Below are positions 8,761 through 16,925 of a DNA stretch of 64,000 nt, piece by piece (the stretch's first letter is position 1; each line of letters begins with the position of its first letter). Origin of the DNA: Acidimicrobiales bacterium. Lineage in GTDB: Bacteria > Actinomycetota > Acidimicrobiia > Acidimicrobiales > Aldehydirespiratoraceae. The stretch covers positions 186,001 to 250,000 of the forward strand of contig JAVJSI010000014.1 in NCBI GenBank assembly GCA_040219515.1, given 5' to 3'. The notes under the pieces are model-generated. The model ran no database searches and was not told the origin of the DNA. It worked only from the letters and a program-made list of their open reading frames with translations. The translations under genes were made by a program, and so were the position numbers.

Positions 8761-9381
8761 ATGACCGTGCGAGGACCAGCAGAACCGGAGTCCGACACCG
8801 GTTCGGCGCGCCGGGGACGGCCGCCGATCGGCGAGCACCGTGTGGCCGTGCTCGACGCGACCCGGCGGCTCTTGGCCGAGCAGGGCTACGAGCAGATGAC
8901 GCTCGAGGCCGTGGCGGCCGAGGCCGGGCTCTATCGTCGGTACCTCTCCCGCACGTGGGGGTCGAAGGCCGAGTTGGTGCGCGATGCGCTGTTCGAGGAC
9001 GTCGCCGATTTCCGGGTGCCGGACCGTGGCGCGTTGGTCGATGACGTGCGCGACATCGTGGTGCAACACGTGGAGCTGACCCTTCGCCCCGAGTTCCTCC
9101 GTGGACTTCCCGCCCTCCAGGAGGTGTTCCGGGTCGACCGCGAGCTGTGGACCAGCACGGTGGAGCGTCACATCCGTCCGCCGGTTGCGGCGTTCACCCA
9201 GGTGCTCGGTGCCGCCCACGAACGCGGCGAGATCAGTGCCCACCTCGAGCCGGAGATCGTCCTGAACACAATGTCGGGCGCGCTCCAGCAGCTCGCCCGA
9301 CTCGGGTTGATGTCGCGAGCGCAGCTGGTCGAGCACGGTGTCCGGCTCGTCGTCGACGGAATGGTCGAACGCCCGGTCTGA
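8761..9381 (+). CDS. TetR/AcrR family transcriptional regulator
   Basis: This 206-residue regulator has a TetR DNA-binding domain at residues about 22-75: RVAVLDATRRLLAEQGYEQM, then LEAVAAEAGLYRRYLSRTW with the recognition helix, then SKAELVRDAL. The rest is a helical ligand-binding domain of a type often seen with lipid or aromatic ligands. The recognition helix LYRRYLSRTW is unusual in having LYRRYLSR in place of the usual xxTxYxxFxx. It lies between two palindromes: one upstream in its own promoter and a stronger one upstream of the carotenoid oxygenase 60 bp downstream. It may therefore control itself and one or both neighbours. Confidence 0.87.
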   Translation: MTVRGPAEPESDTGSARRGRPPIGEHRVAVLDATRRLLAEQGYEQMTLEAVAAEAGLYRRYLSRTWGSKAELVRDALFEDVADFRVPDRGALVDDVRDIVVQHVELTLRPEFLRGLPALQEVFRVDRELWTSTVERHIRPPVAAFTQVLGAAHERGEISAHLEPEIVLNTMSGALQQLARLGLMSRAQLVEHGVRLVVDGMVERPV

Positions 9382-9438
9382 TTCGCCGGTCTGATTCGTC
9401 GGTTCGACCCGCCGGACGCGGCCGGATTCGCAATACGC

Positions 9439-9465
9439 GACAATGAGGTGAACACTGTTCACCTC
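9439..9465 (+). promoter_or_regulatory. -10 box plus perfect 21-bp palindromic operator before the carotenoid oxygenase
   Basis: GACAAT (9439-9444) is a plausible -10 box. It is followed directly by a perfect 21-bp palindrome (9445-9465): arm GAGGTGAACA, a central C, then the exact inverse arm. The palindrome covers the likely start site, the classic position for a repressor. The arm length and symmetry fit a TetR-type site. The adjacent TetR gene (8761-9381) is the best candidate to bind it. Confidence 0.75.
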
Positions 9466-9483
9466 GCCGTCGAAAGGATGCCG

Positions 9484-10908
9484 ATGACGTTCACCGGTCA
9501 TGTCACGAACGCTGCCGACCAACCGGATCTCTCCGGAGCCATGTTCCCGGTCGAGCGCGAGGTCGAGATGGCCGCGTGCGACGTGATCGGCGAGATCCCC
9601 GCCGGCCTGCACGGGTCGTTCGTGCGCAACGGCCCCAACCCGATGTTCGAGCCGATCGGGAAGTACCACATGTTCGACGGCGACGGGATGCTCCACGGCG
9701 TCGACTTCGCCGACGGCCGAGCCTCGTATCGCAATCGCTGGATCCGCAGTCGGGCCCTCGTCGCCGAAGCCGGTCTCGGTCGGGCCGTGTACCCCGGCCT
9801 CAGTGATGTGATGAACTTTCCCGACGAGTCGATCGTGGGCGACGCCGGGCCGGTGAAGAACCCGGCCAACACTCACATCGTCCGCCACGCCGGCAAGCTG
9901 TTGGCACTCTGGGAACAGGGATTGCCGACGGAGATCGCCCCCGACCTCACGACCATCGGCGAGTGGAACTTCAACGGTGCACTGAAGGGCGCGATGACGG
10001 CGCACCCCCGCATCGATCCGTTCACCGGCGAGATGTTCTTCTTCGCCTACAACTTCTTCCCACCGTTCCTGACCTACTACGTGGCCGACGCGGCCGGCGC
10101 GCTGGTCAAGAAGGTCGAGATCGACATGCCGGCCCCCGTGATGATGCACGACATGCTCCTCACCGAGCACTACGCGGTGTTCCTCGACAGCCCGATCGTG
10201 TTCGACATGGCCGGCCTGGCCAGCGGCGAACCGATGGTCCAGTGGCGCGAGGAGAACGGCACCCGCCTCGGGATCATTCCGCGCCACGGTGAGGCCGCCG
10301 ACGTCCGCTGGTTCGAGGTGCCGACCTCCCACGTCCAGCACTTCTGGAACGCGTGGGAGAACGGTAACCGCATCGAGCTGTCGGGGGTTCGCTTCGAACG
10401 GATGGAGTTCGGGATCGAATCCGAGGCGTCGGAGAAGGCCAGCGGTGTCGACCAGAACGAGGGTCGCCCGGCGCGCTACTGGATCGACCTCGAGTCGGGC
10501 ACTGCGGGCAGCGAGTTCTTCGATGACGCCAACGGGGAGTTCTGTCGGTTCAACGACGACCTGACGGGGCGGGAGACGCACTGTCTCTACATGTCGGGTT
10601 TCACCCGTGAGCACACCGGCGTCGGCGACTTCGACACCATCGTCAAGTACGACACGGCGACCGACACGCGCACACGCTGGTACGCGGGCGACGGCGGGCA
10701 CGTCGGCGAGAGCGTGTTCGCGCCCGACCCCGACGGCACGGCCGAGGACGACGGCTGGCTCGTGAACTCCACGGTGAACACCGATACGGGGGTGAGCGAG
10801 GTCGTGGTGCTCGACGCTCGACGGGTCGAGGACGGGCCCATCGCTCGCGTGCAGATCCCGCAGCGGATGCCGTTCGGCTTCCACGCCAACTGGTTTCCGG
10901 CCGGGTGA
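9484..10908 (+). CDS. Carotenoid oxygenase (RPE65 / apocarotenoid or lignostilbene dioxygenase family)
   Basis: This 474-residue non-haem iron enzyme would cleave a double bond of a carotenoid, apocarotenoid or stilbene. The ATG at 9484 was chosen because GAAAGGA lies 6 bases upstream; the earlier GTG at 9448 lies inside the operator palindrome. Family landmarks are GSFVRNGPNPMFEP, KYHMFDGDGMLHGV, and iron-ligand histidine blocks at AHPRIDPFTGEMFFFAYNF, MMHDMLLTEHYAVFLD, HFWNAWENGN and the C-terminal FGFHANWF. The length is normal. It appears to be a single-gene unit under a TetR-like operator. Confidence 0.9.
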   Translation: MTFTGHVTNAADQPDLSGAMFPVEREVEMAACDVIGEIPAGLHGSFVRNGPNPMFEPIGKYHMFDGDGMLHGVDFADGRASYRNRWIRSRALVAEAGLGRAVYPGLSDVMNFPDESIVGDAGPVKNPANTHIVRHAGKLLALWEQGLPTEIAPDLTTIGEWNFNGALKGAMTAHPRIDPFTGEMFFFAYNFFPPFLTYYVADAAGALVKKVEIDMPAPVMMHDMLLTEHYAVFLDSPIVFDMAGLASGEPMVQWREENGTRLGIIPRHGEAADVRWFEVPTSHVQHFWNAWENGNRIELSGVRFERMEFGIESEASEKASGVDQNEGRPARYWIDLESGTAGSEFFDDANGEFCRFNDDLTGRETHCLYMSGFTREHTGVGDFDTIVKYDTATDTRTRWYAGDGGHVGESVFAPDPDGTAEDDGWLVNSTVNTDTGVSEVVVLDARRVEDGPIARVQIPQRMPFGFHANWFPAG

Positions 10909-10914
10909 CGACCG

Positions 10915-11898
10915 TCAGTCGAGCAGCTGCTCGGCGAGCAGTTCGTAGCTACGCACGCGGGCCTCGTGGCTCCACGTGATCGTGACGGCCATGAACTCGT
11001 CGGCGCCGTAGCGATCGGCCATCGCGGTGACATTTGCGGCCACCGTGCTCGGATTGCCCTGGATCATCGGCTTGCGACTGGGCGGCACGCTCAGCGGGCC
11101 GGGAACGTCGGCGGTCACGTCGGCCGGTGAGGGGATCGGTCCCTGGAGGCCTCGGCGGCGCCAGAGCTGCACACCGGCTGCGAGGGCGTCGGCCTCCTCG
11201 TGGGTTTCGGCACAGATGACGCTGGCGGCGACCAGCACCTGCGGCTCGGGGCAACGCTCGCTCGGCTGGTAGTGCTCGCGGTACTGGGCGGCGATCACCG
11301 CGCCGTCGGACTGTGAGATGAAGTCGGCGAACGCCAAGGGCAGGCCGAAGTGCGCGGCGTAGGACGCGCTGTCCGGGCTCGACGCCAGCAGCCAGAGCTG
11401 CGGCGGCGCCTCGGGTACGGGGGTGGCCGCGACGCGACCGTGGAAGGGACTCGTCTCGGCCAGGTCGTCGTGGAGGAAACCGTCGAGCTCCATGACCATG
11501 GCCGGATACTTCTGCACGGAGATCGGCTGGTGGTCGGGCGCGAGGGCGACCATCGTCGCCTGGTCCGAACCGGGAGCACGACCCACCCCGACGTCGATGC
11601 GGCCGGGATGCAGGCTCGACAGCACCCGGAAGTTCTCGGCGATCTTGTAGGGCGAGTAGTGCGGCATCATCACGCCGCCCGAGCCGACGCGGATCCGCTC
11701 GGTCGCCTCGGCGATGTGGCCGATGAGGACCTCGGGCGACGAGCCCGCCAGGCCCCCGGTGTTGTGGTGTTCCGCCACCCAGTACCGGTGGTAGCCGAAC
11801 TGCTCACACCGCCGGGCGAGGTCGATCGAGTTCCGCAACGCCTCGCCGGCGGTGCTTCCCGAGGGGATGGGGGTCTGGTCGAGTACCGAGAGGTGCAT
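10915..11898 (-). CDS. LLM class flavin-dependent oxidoreductase (bacterial luciferase-like)
   Basis: This 327-residue protein has the luciferase-like monooxygenase fold: LSVLDQTPIPSGSTAGEAL near the start, RYWVAEHHNTGGLAGSSPEV (the AEHH motif of the single-component group), RVGSGGVMMPHYSPYKIAENF and GRIDVGVGRAPGSD. It would use FMNH2 or F420; the sequence alone does not decide. The ATG at 11898 was chosen because it fits the family start. An upstream extension to 12102 would run into the divergent NAT gene. It ends 7 bp beyond the convergent carotenoid oxygenase. Confidence 0.87.
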   Translation of the reverse strand: MHLSVLDQTPIPSGSTAGEALRNSIDLARRCEQFGYHRYWVAEHHNTGGLAGSSPEVLIGHIAEATERIRVGSGGVMMPHYSPYKIAENFRVLSSLHPGRIDVGVGRAPGSDQATMVALAPDHQPISVQKYPAMVMELDGFLHDDLAETSPFHGRVAATPVPEAPPQLWLLASSPDSASYAAHFGLPLAFADFISQSDGAVIAAQYREHYQPSERCPEPQVLVAASVICAETHEEADALAAGVQLWRRRGLQGPIPSPADVTADVPGPLSVPPSRKPMIQGNPSTVAANVTAMADRYGADEFMAVTITWSHEARVRSYELLAEQLLD

Positions 11899-11989
11899 CA
11901 ACCAGGAGAGAACCGTCGAGTCGACCCGAGAATTCCCGTCGGGCATTCGTTGCAGCCTCGCGGACGACGCACCGAGTCGCCTGGCGTGG

Positions 11990-11995
11990 CAGATT
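11990..11995 (+). promoter_or_regulatory. -10-like box CAGATT before the NAT gene
   Basis: CAGATT ends 6 bases before the ATG at 12002 and no clear Shine-Dalgarno is present. The same box and spacing occur in front of bpa (37269-37274, minus strand). Confidence 0.4.
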
Positions 11996-12001
11996 GAGGC
12001 G

Positions 12002-12832
12002 ATGCCGTTCCCGCCACTGTCGTCACGCTCCGTCGAGGAGGTCGTGGAGCGACTCGGGTTCGGGCAACGGCCCGCCCCCGACCTCCGAGGTCTCCACGAC
12101 ATCTATTCGGCATGGTGCCGTCGGGTGCCCTTCGACAACATGCGCAAGCTCGTGGCCCTGCACTTCGAGCTGCCCGAGCTGCCCGGCATCCGGCCCGACG
12201 ACTTCTTCGCGGCATGGTTGCTCACCGGCGCCGGCGGTACGTGCTGGGGAAGCAACAACGCGTTGCACGCGCTGCTCGTCGGACTCGGGTTCGACGCTCG
12301 TCTCCACTCCGCATCGATGTTCGACGTCGAGGTCAATCACGGCACGACGATCGTGACGATCGACGGTGAACGATGGATGGTCGACACGTCCGTGCACGGC
12401 GATGTGCCCGTGCCGTTGCGGGACGAACCCACCACCGTCGAACATGGTGCGTTCGTCACCAGTGCGTGGCCCGACGGCGACCACTGGATGTTCGACTGTT
12501 CGACGCCCGACCCGGATGTGCGGGTTCCGTGTCGGATCCTGGCTGAGATGGACCACGAGTTCACGATCGAGGCCAATGAGAGGAGTCGGTCGTCGAGCCC
12601 GTTCAATCAGGAGATCCGGGTGGGAATCAACGACGCCACCGGCGTCTGGCTCCTCAAGGGAACCAGCCTGACCCGTCTCGACGACACGGGGTCCACGATG
12701 CAGTCGCTCTCCGACGCCGAGACCGACGACTGGTTGGCCGGTACTGCCGGGTTCTCCCGCCAGCTCGTCGACGAGGTGCGCATGGTCCTCGACTACCGGG
12801 CGCTCAACGGGGCGGACGAGCCCCTGGTCTGA
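12002..12832 (+). CDS. Arylamine N-acetyltransferase-like protein (NAT family)
   Basis: This 276-residue protein matches NAT enzymes in outline: PFDNMRKL near residue 38, then Cys81 in GAGGTCWGSNNAL, His113 in FDVEVNHGTTIV and Asp128 in ERWMVDTSVHG, an apparent Cys-His-Asp triad. The Cys motif differs from the usual RGGYCFE and the Cys-His spacing is about 32 residues, shorter than in classical NATs. An unusual acyl acceptor or a transglutaminase-like relative is possible. It starts leaderless at 12002 (GAGG is present but weak). It is followed after 9 bp by an Ada-AlkA gene on the same strand, so it may share a transcript with the repair genes. Confidence 0.75.
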   Translation: MPFPPLSSRSVEEVVERLGFGQRPAPDLRGLHDIYSAWCRRVPFDNMRKLVALHFELPELPGIRPDDFFAAWLLTGAGGTCWGSNNALHALLVGLGFDARLHSASMFDVEVNHGTTIVTIDGERWMVDTSVHGDVPVPLRDEPTTVEHGAFVTSAWPDGDHWMFDCSTPDPDVRVPCRILAEMDHEFTIEANERSRSSSPFNQEIRVGINDATGVWLLKGTSLTRLDDTGSTMQSLSDAETDDWLAGTAGFSRQLVDEVRMVLDYRALNGADEPLV

Positions 12833-12841
12833 CGTGTCCGA

Positions 12842-14302
12842 ATGTGTCCGAGCAGGTTGGGCATACTGCAGGACATGGGAACCAGCGGAAGCCGAGTCAG
12901 CGCGGTGGCGACCACCGGCATCTACTGCCGGCCGCAGTGCAGTGCGAGGCCCGACCCGAAGAACGTCTCGCCGTTCCCGTCGCCGGTAGCCGCGGAGGCC
13001 GCCGGCTACCGGTCGTGTCTCCGCTGCCGCCCGGACCGCCACCTGCCCGCCGCGACCGTTGCGGGCGTCCCCGATGCCGTCGCCACCGCCCTCGGGCTCA
13101 TCAGCGACGGGTTCCTCGATCGCTTCGACGAAGAGGCGCTGGCCGACCGGGTCGGCTACTCGACCCGACAGCTGCGTCGGCTCTTCGAACAGCACGTGGG
13201 TGCGACGCCGGCGTTCGTCGGCCGCTCACGGCGTGCCCACTTCGCCCGCCGCCTTCTCGACGAGACGAACCTGGCGATGCCCGCGGTCGCCGGCGCAGCC
13301 GGGTTCGGGTCCGTTCGTCAGATGAACCGGGTGATCGAGGGCATCTTCCGCTTCTCGCCCGGCGAGCTGCGCCGCAAGCGACGGGCTGGCGACGTGCTGG
13401 TGGCCGATGGTGGTCTGCGCCTTCGCCTCCCCTTCGTGGAACCCCTCGACCGGGCGGCGGCGTTGCGTCACCTTCGGCCGCGCGCGACGCCCGGGGTCGA
13501 ATTGGTGGACGACGGCGTCTACCGCCGGACACTCGAGGTGTGCGGCAACCCCGGCGTCGTCGAGGTGGACCTGCGGGGTGAGGCACCCCACCTGGAGCTG
13601 ATCGCCCATCTGCCGACGTTCGATTCGATCATCGACGACGTCGCCCGTATCCGCACGATGTTCGGGCTCGACGATGACGTCCGTTCGGCCGAGGACCATC
13701 TGCTCGCCGACCCGCTCCTCGCGCCCATCGTGGGCCGCCAGCGGGGGCTACGGGTGATCGGGGGATGGGACCGATTCGAGACGGCGGTGAGGGTGATCGT
13801 CGGTCAACAGGTCTCCGTGGCCGGCGCCACCACGCTCACCGGGCGGATCGTGGAGCGCCACGGGCGTCCCCTGCCCGGCGAAGTGCTCGGTCTCACCCAT
13901 CTGTTTCCCACCGCCGACGCGCTCTGCGGGTTGGAGCCCGAGGGGCCCGGCATGCCCGGTGTGCGGGTGGCGACCATCCGGGCCCTGGCCCACGGCGTCG
14001 TCAGCGGTGCGGTCGACCTCGCCGCCCGTCCCACCGATCTCCGAGCGCAGCTCGTCGACGTCAAGGGGATCGGTCCGTGGACGGCCGACGTGATCGCCAT
14101 GCGGGTGTCACGCGACCCCGATGTGATCCCCAGTGGCGATCTCGGCATCCGCGAGGCGGCGGGCCGCATGCTCGACCGCGACGACCCGCCGACCGCCGAG
14201 GCGGTCGCCGAACTGGCATCGGTCTGGAGTCCGCACCGCTCACTGGCCGCCCAGCACCTCTGGGCGAGCCTCCGTAGTCTCGAACCCGAGGAGAAGTCCT
14301 GA
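12842..14302 (+). CDS. alkA: Ada-type zinc domain / AraC HTH / AlkA DNA-3-methyladenine glycosylase fusion
   Basis: This 486-residue protein has three parts. Residues about 18-65 are the Ada methylphosphotriester zinc site, with CRPQC and CLRC as the four cysteines. Residues about 80-180 are an AraC-type HTH (LADRVGYSTRQLRRLFEQHVGATP). Residues about 190-480 are AlkA: an N-terminal domain, then the helix-hairpin-helix VKGIGPWTADVIAMR and the catalytic Asp in PSGDLGIREA. It would sense methylated DNA and excise alkylated bases. The Ada part begins abruptly, about 10 residues shorter than usual; the next in-frame codon upstream of the start region is the NAT stop, so 12842 is the first possible ATG. 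It is coupled to ogt (TGATG overlap at 14302). Confidence 0.92.
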   Translation: MCPSRLGILQDMGTSGSRVSAVATTGIYCRPQCSARPDPKNVSPFPSPVAAEAAGYRSCLRCRPDRHLPAATVAGVPDAVATALGLISDGFLDRFDEEALADRVGYSTRQLRRLFEQHVGATPAFVGRSRRAHFARRLLDETNLAMPAVAGAAGFGSVRQMNRVIEGIFRFSPGELRRKRRAGDVLVADGGLRLRLPFVEPLDRAAALRHLRPRATPGVELVDDGVYRRTLEVCGNPGVVEVDLRGEAPHLELIAHLPTFDSIIDDVARIRTMFGLDDDVRSAEDHLLADPLLAPIVGRQRGLRVIGGWDRFETAVRVIVGQQVSVAGATTLTGRIVERHGRPLPGEVLGLTHLFPTADALCGLEPEGPGMPGVRVATIRALAHGVVSGAVDLAARPTDLRAQLVDVKGIGPWTADVIAMRVSRDPDVIPSGDLGIREAAGRMLDRDDPPTAEAVAELASVWSPHRSLAAQHLWASLRSLEPEEKS

Positions 14303-14799
14303 TGCACATCCGCCACCTCGACAGCCCGATCGGAGTACTCACGCTCGTGGCCTCCGACAAAGGGCTCAGCCATGTGCTCTTCGAAGGTCAGGAGCCGGAC
14401 TCGGTCGGGCTGCCCAACGACCTGCCCGAGGTCGACGACGACCCGATGCTCGAGTCGGCCGCGGCCCAGCTTCGCGAGTACTTCTCCGGCGAGCGCCGCG
14501 AGTTCGACCTGACCCTCGACCTGCAGGGCACCGAGTTCCAGGTCGACGCCTGGCGGGCACTCGCCACCGTTCCCTACGGCGAGACGCGTTCCTACGGCGA
14601 GCAGGCCGACGCCATCGGTCGGCCCGGAGCATTCAGGGCGGTGGGCGCGGCCAACGGACGCAACCCGATTCCCGTGATCCTGCCGTGTCACCGCATCGTC
14701 GGGGCCGACGGTTCGCTGACCGGATTCGCCGGCGGGCTCGACACGAAGCGTCGGCTGTTGAATCTCGAGCAGGCCCAGCAGGGACTTCCTGGGGTCTGA
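14302..14799 (+). CDS. ogt: Methylated-DNA-[protein]-cysteine S-methyltransferase
   Basis: This 165-residue suicide enzyme takes methyl groups from O6-methylguanine. It has RALATVPYGETRSYGEQADAIG (helix-turn-helix entry), GAANGRNPIPVILPCHRIVG with the acceptor Cys in PCHR, and the C-terminal GFAGGLDTKRRLLNLE. The start ATG overlaps the alkA stop by one base (TGATG), so translation is coupled. With the upstream fusion protein it makes a compact alkylation-repair operon. Confidence 0.95.
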   Translation: MHIRHLDSPIGVLTLVASDKGLSHVLFEGQEPDSVGLPNDLPEVDDDPMLESAAAQLREYFSGERREFDLTLDLQGTEFQVDAWRALATVPYGETRSYGEQADAIGRPGAFRAVGAANGRNPIPVILPCHRIVGADGSLTGFAGGLDTKRRLLNLEQAQQGLPGV

Positions 14800-14808
14800 G
14801 CGAGGACC

Positions 14809-14814
14809 TACCCT
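14809..14814 (+). promoter_or_regulatory. -10 box TACCCT, leaderless start of the aldolase gene
   Basis: TACCCT ends 6 bases before the ATG at 14821 and there is no Shine-Dalgarno. The same TACCCT with 7 bases precedes typA. Confidence 0.5.
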
Positions 14815-14820
14815 GGCGCG

Positions 14821-15597
14821 ATGGCGCTGGTACTCGATCGCTACCCCGACATCACCTACGACATCGCACCGCCGGTGGTCGACGACCTCGACGAACTGCG
14901 GCTGCTGCGCAAGTGGGAGGCGGCGATCGGTTACCGCATCTTCGCGGCGATGCGGTGGGGCCAGCTCGGCGACGGACACGTCACCGCACGTGATCCGATC
15001 CTCACCGACCACTTCTGGGTCCTCGGCTACGGCATCCCCTTTCGCGACGCCACGATCGACAATCTCGTGCTGGTCGGTCCCGACGGGCGAGGGGCGGAGG
15101 AGGCTGCCGGTGGCATCAACCATGCTGCGTACTGCATCCACTGGCCGATCCTCGACTCCCACCCGTCGCTGGTCTCGGCGGCCCACACGCACACGGGTTT
15201 CGGCACGCCGTGGTCGGCCAACGTGACACCGTTCTCGGCGATCAGCCAGGAGTCGTGCGCGTTCGTGTTCGACCAGTCGATGTATCTCGGCGACGATCTC
15301 GAGGTGCTCACCACCGACGGTGGCTACCGCATCGCCGAGGCGATGGGCTCGAACAAGCTCTGCATCCTGCGCAACCACGGACTGCTCACCGGTGGTGCGT
15401 CGCCGGCCGAGGCCGTGGGCTGGTTCGTGCAGGCCGAGCGGGTCGCCGAGGTCCATGTGAAGGCGCCTGATGCGCGCCCGATCAGCGAGGAGGCTGCCAA
15501 GGCTGTCGAGTCGACGCTCGGCGGACCCGAGGTCGGGTGGCGACTCTTCCAGTGGGCCGCCCGCGACCTGGTCCCGGACCCCTCCGTCGTCCTGTGA
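14821..15597 (+). CDS. Class II aldolase / adducin family protein
   Basis: This 258-residue protein has the class II aldolase (fuculose-1-phosphate aldolase-like) fold. GDGHVTARDP is the substrate phosphate loop region. AAHTHTGFGTPWSA supplies two of the zinc-binding histidines and LRNHGLLTGGASPAEA supplies the third. It would cleave or isomerise a phosphorylated or free hydroxy-ketone; specificity is unknown. The gene has its own leaderless promoter and ends in a GTGA overlap with a small membrane-protein gene. Confidence 0.85.
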   Translation: MALVLDRYPDITYDIAPPVVDDLDELRLLRKWEAAIGYRIFAAMRWGQLGDGHVTARDPILTDHFWVLGYGIPFRDATIDNLVLVGPDGRGAEEAAGGINHAAYCIHWPILDSHPSLVSAAHTHTGFGTPWSANVTPFSAISQESCAFVFDQSMYLGDDLEVLTTDGGYRIAEAMGSNKLCILRNHGLLTGGASPAEAVGWFVQAERVAEVHVKAPDARPISEEAAKAVESTLGGPEVGWRLFQWAARDLVPDPSVVL

Positions 15598-16040
15598 CGA
15601 AGCGTGTGCTGCGAGTGGGGCTCATCGCCCTGAGTGTCGTCGCTGTCGCTCCGCTGATCTGGTGGATGGCATCGGCACTTCCGGACGATCTCACTGCCGA
15701 CCAGGTCCGGGACGCCGACTACCTGTGGGCTCCACCGGTTCTTTCCGCCGGCCAGCGCCACGGCATCGGCATCGCGTCACTGTTCGTTGTCGTCCTTGCT
15801 GCGACCGTTCTGGTCCAGGGACTGCGAACCGATCGATTCCAGCCTGGTTGGCTTCGGGTCGTGGTTCCCCTCGCCGGGGTCGCCGCCTACGCAGGCGTCA
15901 CCTACGCCGTGGCGACCGAGCCTGTCACGGGCGCCAACATAGGGGGCGGCCTGATGATTCTGGCCGGGTTCGTGCTGGTACCGACCCTGCTCGGCTTCGC
16001 GATTTTCGCCGCGGTCCAGCTCCGTCGGTCTGCTCGGTAG
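15594..16040 (+). CDS. Small integral membrane protein
   Basis: This 148-residue protein starts at a GTG inside the aldolase stop (4-bp overlap). It has four likely transmembrane helices: VGLIALSVVAVAPLIWWM near residue 8-25, SLFVVVLAATVLVQG near 63-77, VVPLAGVAAYAGVTYAV near 88-104 and LMILAGFVLVPTLLGFAIF near 118-136. The ends are basic. I recognise no domain. Coupling to the aldolase is the only hint of function. Confidence 0.75.
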   Translation: MTKRVLRVGLIALSVVAVAPLIWWMASALPDDLTADQVRDADYLWAPPVLSAGQRHGIGIASLFVVVLAATVLVQGLRTDRFQPGWLRVVVPLAGVAAYAGVTYAVATEPVTGANIGGGLMILAGFVLVPTLLGFAIFAAVQLRRSAR

Positions 16041-16077
16041 CTGTCCGCGGCGGCGCGCCGGCGACGGCCGGGACCGA

Positions 16078-16884
16078 CTACCCCTGCGGCGCAAACAGGT
16101 CGACGGGGTTGCCGTCGGGATCGACGACGGTGGCGTAGCGCTGACCCCACGGTGCATCGAACGGTGCGGTCTTGACCGGGGCGCCGCCCGCGGTGGTGGC
16201 CGTAAAGGCGGCGTCGACCTCGGCCGGGGTGTCGCAGGCGAACGCCAGCGCGACATTGCGACCGCCGCTGGCCGGCTCGTAGGTGCTGAACGACTCGATC
16301 GTGGCCACGTCGTCGATCATCAGCCGGAACCCACTCGGCATCGTCGCCTCGTGGTGTCCCTCGCCGAACTGCTCGAAGCTCATCCCGAGTCGGCGGTAGA
16401 ACGCCAACGAGGCCGCGACGTCGGTGGCGATGACGCCGAGGGCATCGAGCCGTGGTGTGGACGGAGAGGTCGTCATCGCGTCGGCGGCCGTCGGTCGCTC
16501 GGCCTGGTGGTTTCCGGGCTGTGGTGTCACCGTGATGACCTGGACCATGTCGACGGTCGTGAACTGGTGCCAGGTGAGCGCAGGAACCACGATCACTTGG
16601 GCGGGGCCGAGGGTGTGGGAGACCTCCTCGTCGTCGATCAACAGCGTGAGCGACGTCTCGCCGGCGACGACGGCGACCACTTCGTCGGCCGGGTGGCGTT
16701 CCCATTCGCTGCGACCCTGGCCCCAGTGGCCGACGTAGATGCCGCCGTCGCGGACCGGTGCGAGTTCGGCGAACGCCTCGGCCTTCTCTTCGTCGGTCGT
16801 CGTGGGCGTGCGACCGACGAGCGGGGTGAGCGCCGCCATCGCGGTGCCGATCGAGACGGGCTGGGGTCCTTCGGGCGCGGTCAT
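16078..16884 (-). CDS. Cupin / VOC (glyoxalase-like) two-domain fusion
   Basis: This 268-residue protein has an N-terminal cupin (about 40-125) with HWGQGRSEWERHPADEVVAVVAGE and ALTWHQF, the two usual metal-binding boxes. The C-terminal VOC domain (about 145-266) has IATDVAASLAFYRRLGMSFE and the terminal VVDPDGNPVDLFAPQG. Each module is usually encoded alone. The fusion suggests a metal-dependent isomerase or dioxygenase with a regulatory half, or a two-step detoxifying enzyme; the substrate is unknown. It has a leaderless start with TAGCGT 6 bases upstream of the ATG at 16884. Confidence 0.82.
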   Translation of the reverse strand: MTAPEGPQPVSIGTAMAALTPLVGRTPTTTDEEKAEAFAELAPVRDGGIYVGHWGQGRSEWERHPADEVVAVVAGETSLTLLIDDEEVSHTLGPAQVIVVPALTWHQFTTVDMVQVITVTPQPGNHQAERPTAADAMTTSPSTPRLDALGVIATDVAASLAFYRRLGMSFEQFGEGHHEATMPSGFRLMIDDVATIESFSTYEPASGGRNVALAFACDTPAEVDAAFTATTAGGAPVKTAPFDAPWGQRYATVVDPDGNPVDLFAPQG

Positions 16885-16890
16885 GGCCCG

Positions 16891-16896
16891 ACGCTA
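16891..16896 (-). promoter_or_regulatory. -10 box TAGCGT of the cupin-VOC gene
   Basis: On the minus strand TAGCGT ends 6 bases before the ATG at 16884, and there is no Shine-Dalgarno. Confidence 0.5.
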
Positions 16897-16925
16897 CCGC
16901 CCCGCCCCTCGACGACAGGAGGGGG

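Noticed and set aside
9448-9483. Earlier GTG start for the carotenoid oxygenase at 9448
   Set aside because: It would put the start codon inside the 21-bp operator palindrome and has no Shine-Dalgarno; the ATG at 9484 has GAAAGGA 6 bases upstream.
11899-12102. Longer N-terminus of the LLM oxidoreductase up to 12102
   Set aside because: The extra part is Arg/Ser-rich, unlike the family, and would overlap the divergent NAT gene by 100 bases.
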